Part shown: positions 6,886-7,363 of the stretch, one piece after another
How positions within the stretch are numbered: position 1 is the first letter of the stretch
How the letters are laid out: each line of letters opens with the position of its first letter
Source of the DNA: an uncultured Christensenellaceae bacterium
GTDB taxonomy: Bacteria > Bacillota > Clostridia > Christensenellales > Pumilibacteraceae
Direction: 5' to 3'
Length of the DNA stretch: 7,363 nucleotides
Assembly (NCBI GenBank): GCA_910588315.1
Contig: CAJUQF010000095.1
Span: forward strand, 1-7,363
Program-made: the position numbers and the translations under genes
Notes under the pieces: model-generated
Databases searched by the model: none
What the model saw: the letters and a program-made list of their open reading frames with translations, nothing else
Told to the model about the DNA's origin: nothing

Positions 6886-6976
6886 TTTTCTTAAACCGTA
6901 AACGCGGTGGTTATGCAATTTTCAGAATGATTTTCTCGACACTCCGCATCTTTCGTAAAGCAATTAAATTGCGTAA

Positions 6977-7122
6977 TTCGTAGGGAACAGGTCCGGCGTT
7001 CCGTTTTGTTATCGTAAAACATTTTTATTGTGCAATTCGTAGGGCAGGCAGACCCTTGCCTGCCTCTCTCTTGATTATTGCTTGTCCACACACGGAGCGC
7101 AAGGGTCTGCGCTCCCTACGAA
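6977..7122. repeat. Palindromic interspersed element, copy A (146 bp)
   Basis: The ends are perfect 10 bp inverted repeats: TTCGTAGGGA (6977-6986) and TCCCTACGAA (7113-7122). Inside are two modules. The first is a small palindrome, GGAAC (6984-6988) facing GTTCC (6998-7002). The second (7036-7122) has its own inverted ends TTCGTAGGG/CCCTACGAA and a nested inverted pair AGACCCTTGC (7050-7059) with GCAAGGGTCT (7099-7108), so it can fold into a long hairpin. It has no coding capacity. It resembles a MITE or REP-type element; no target-site duplication is evident. Confidence 0.8.
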
Positions 7123-7216
7123 CGTCGGTTATATTGTTATCTATCGTTAAAACATCGTAACGGTTATATAACGTTTTATTTTCATTTACTTACCGTAACG
7201 AAATTTCATTGTGCAA

Positions 7217-7363
7217 TTCGTAGGGAACGACGCCTCGGCGTTCCGTTTGTTATCGTAAAGCATTTTTGTTGTGTAATTCGTAGGGCAGGCAGACCGTCTG
7301 CCATTCTCTTGTTTATTGCCTTGCCATAAGCGGAGCGCAGGGAGGTCTAAAGCTCCCTACGAA
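7217..7363. repeat. Palindromic interspersed element, copy B (147 bp, ends at window edge)
   Basis: The same orientation and module order as copy A, 240 bp downstream. Ends TTCGTAGGGA (7217-7226) and TCCCTACGAA (7354-7363) are perfectly conserved. The first module is a better palindrome than in copy A (GGAACG at 7224-7229 with CGTTCC at 7239-7244, plus CGCC/GGCG inside). The second module (7277-7363, 87 bp as in copy A) keeps its ends but its nested inverted pair has decayed. The right end coincides with the window edge, so more copies may follow. Confidence 0.8.

Larger units (their letters stand above)
6829..7363. other. Non-coding region carrying palindromic repeats
   Basis: No gene is supported in these 535 bases. 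The first 60 hold the cysK terminator; 6886-6976 is plain AT-rich DNA leading into the first repeat; 6977-7122 and 7217-7363 are two copies of a palindromic element; 7123-7216 between them is AT-rich with one 10 bp perfect palindrome, GTTATATAAC, at 7163-7172. Short open frames here cross the repeats and have low-complexity, protein-unlike translations. Confidence 0.75.

Noticed and set aside
6968..7290. CRISPR array suggested by four AATTCGTAGGG copies
   Set aside because: The spacing alternates between about 60 and 180 bp, the 'spacers' are themselves related, and no cas gene is present.
7078..7329. 83-codon open frame on the plus strand and a 66-codon frame at 6891-7091 on the minus strand
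   Set aside because: Both run through the palindromic repeats; composition is not protein-like and no ribosome site precedes them.

Overview
The window looks like chromosomal DNA of an anaerobic Firmicute, most likely an uncultured Clostridia lineage. This rests on purine-rich Shine-Dalgarno sites, textbook sigma-A-type promoters, a YdjI-like SPFH protein with zinc ribbons, a two-subunit ABC exporter of the TM287/288 kind, and short palindromic repeats flanked by GTAGGG. The organism call is inference; no rRNA or marker gene is present.

Left part (1-2097, minus strand): three co-directional genes read toward the left edge. In order of transcription they are an SPFH/band-7 protein with two C-terminal zinc ribbons, a small charged probable coiled-coil protein, and a zinc-ribbon/TPR-like/TIR-domain protein cut by the window edge. 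A membrane-associated SPFH scaffold next to a TIR (potential NAD-consuming) effector suggests a stress-response or antiphage module. This is the most interesting coding region here.

Centre (2098-2428): a compact divergent control region. On the minus strand, a near-consensus promoter starts an RNA of about 167 nt. It has a 12-of-13 bp closing stem, an asymmetric internal bubble, a long terminal hairpin and a strong intrinsic terminator placed 52 nt before the SPFH gene. It may be a compact 6S-like RNA or a regulatory leader of the SPFH-TIR operon. On the plus strand, a perfect TTGACA-17-TATAAT promoter lies so close to the first exporter gene that its mRNA should be leaderless or nearly so.

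Right-centre (2429-6828, plus strand): an operon of two ABC half-transporters and a cysteine synthase (cysK), with gaps of 5 and 12 nt. The half-transporters have complementary degenerate and canonical ATP-site residues, so they should form one heterodimeric exporter. A probable terminator follows cysK.

Right end (6829-7363): non-coding. It holds two direct copies of a 146-147 bp element with perfect 10 bp inverted ends (TTCGTAGGGA/TCCCTACGAA) and internal palindromes; the second copy ends exactly at the window edge.
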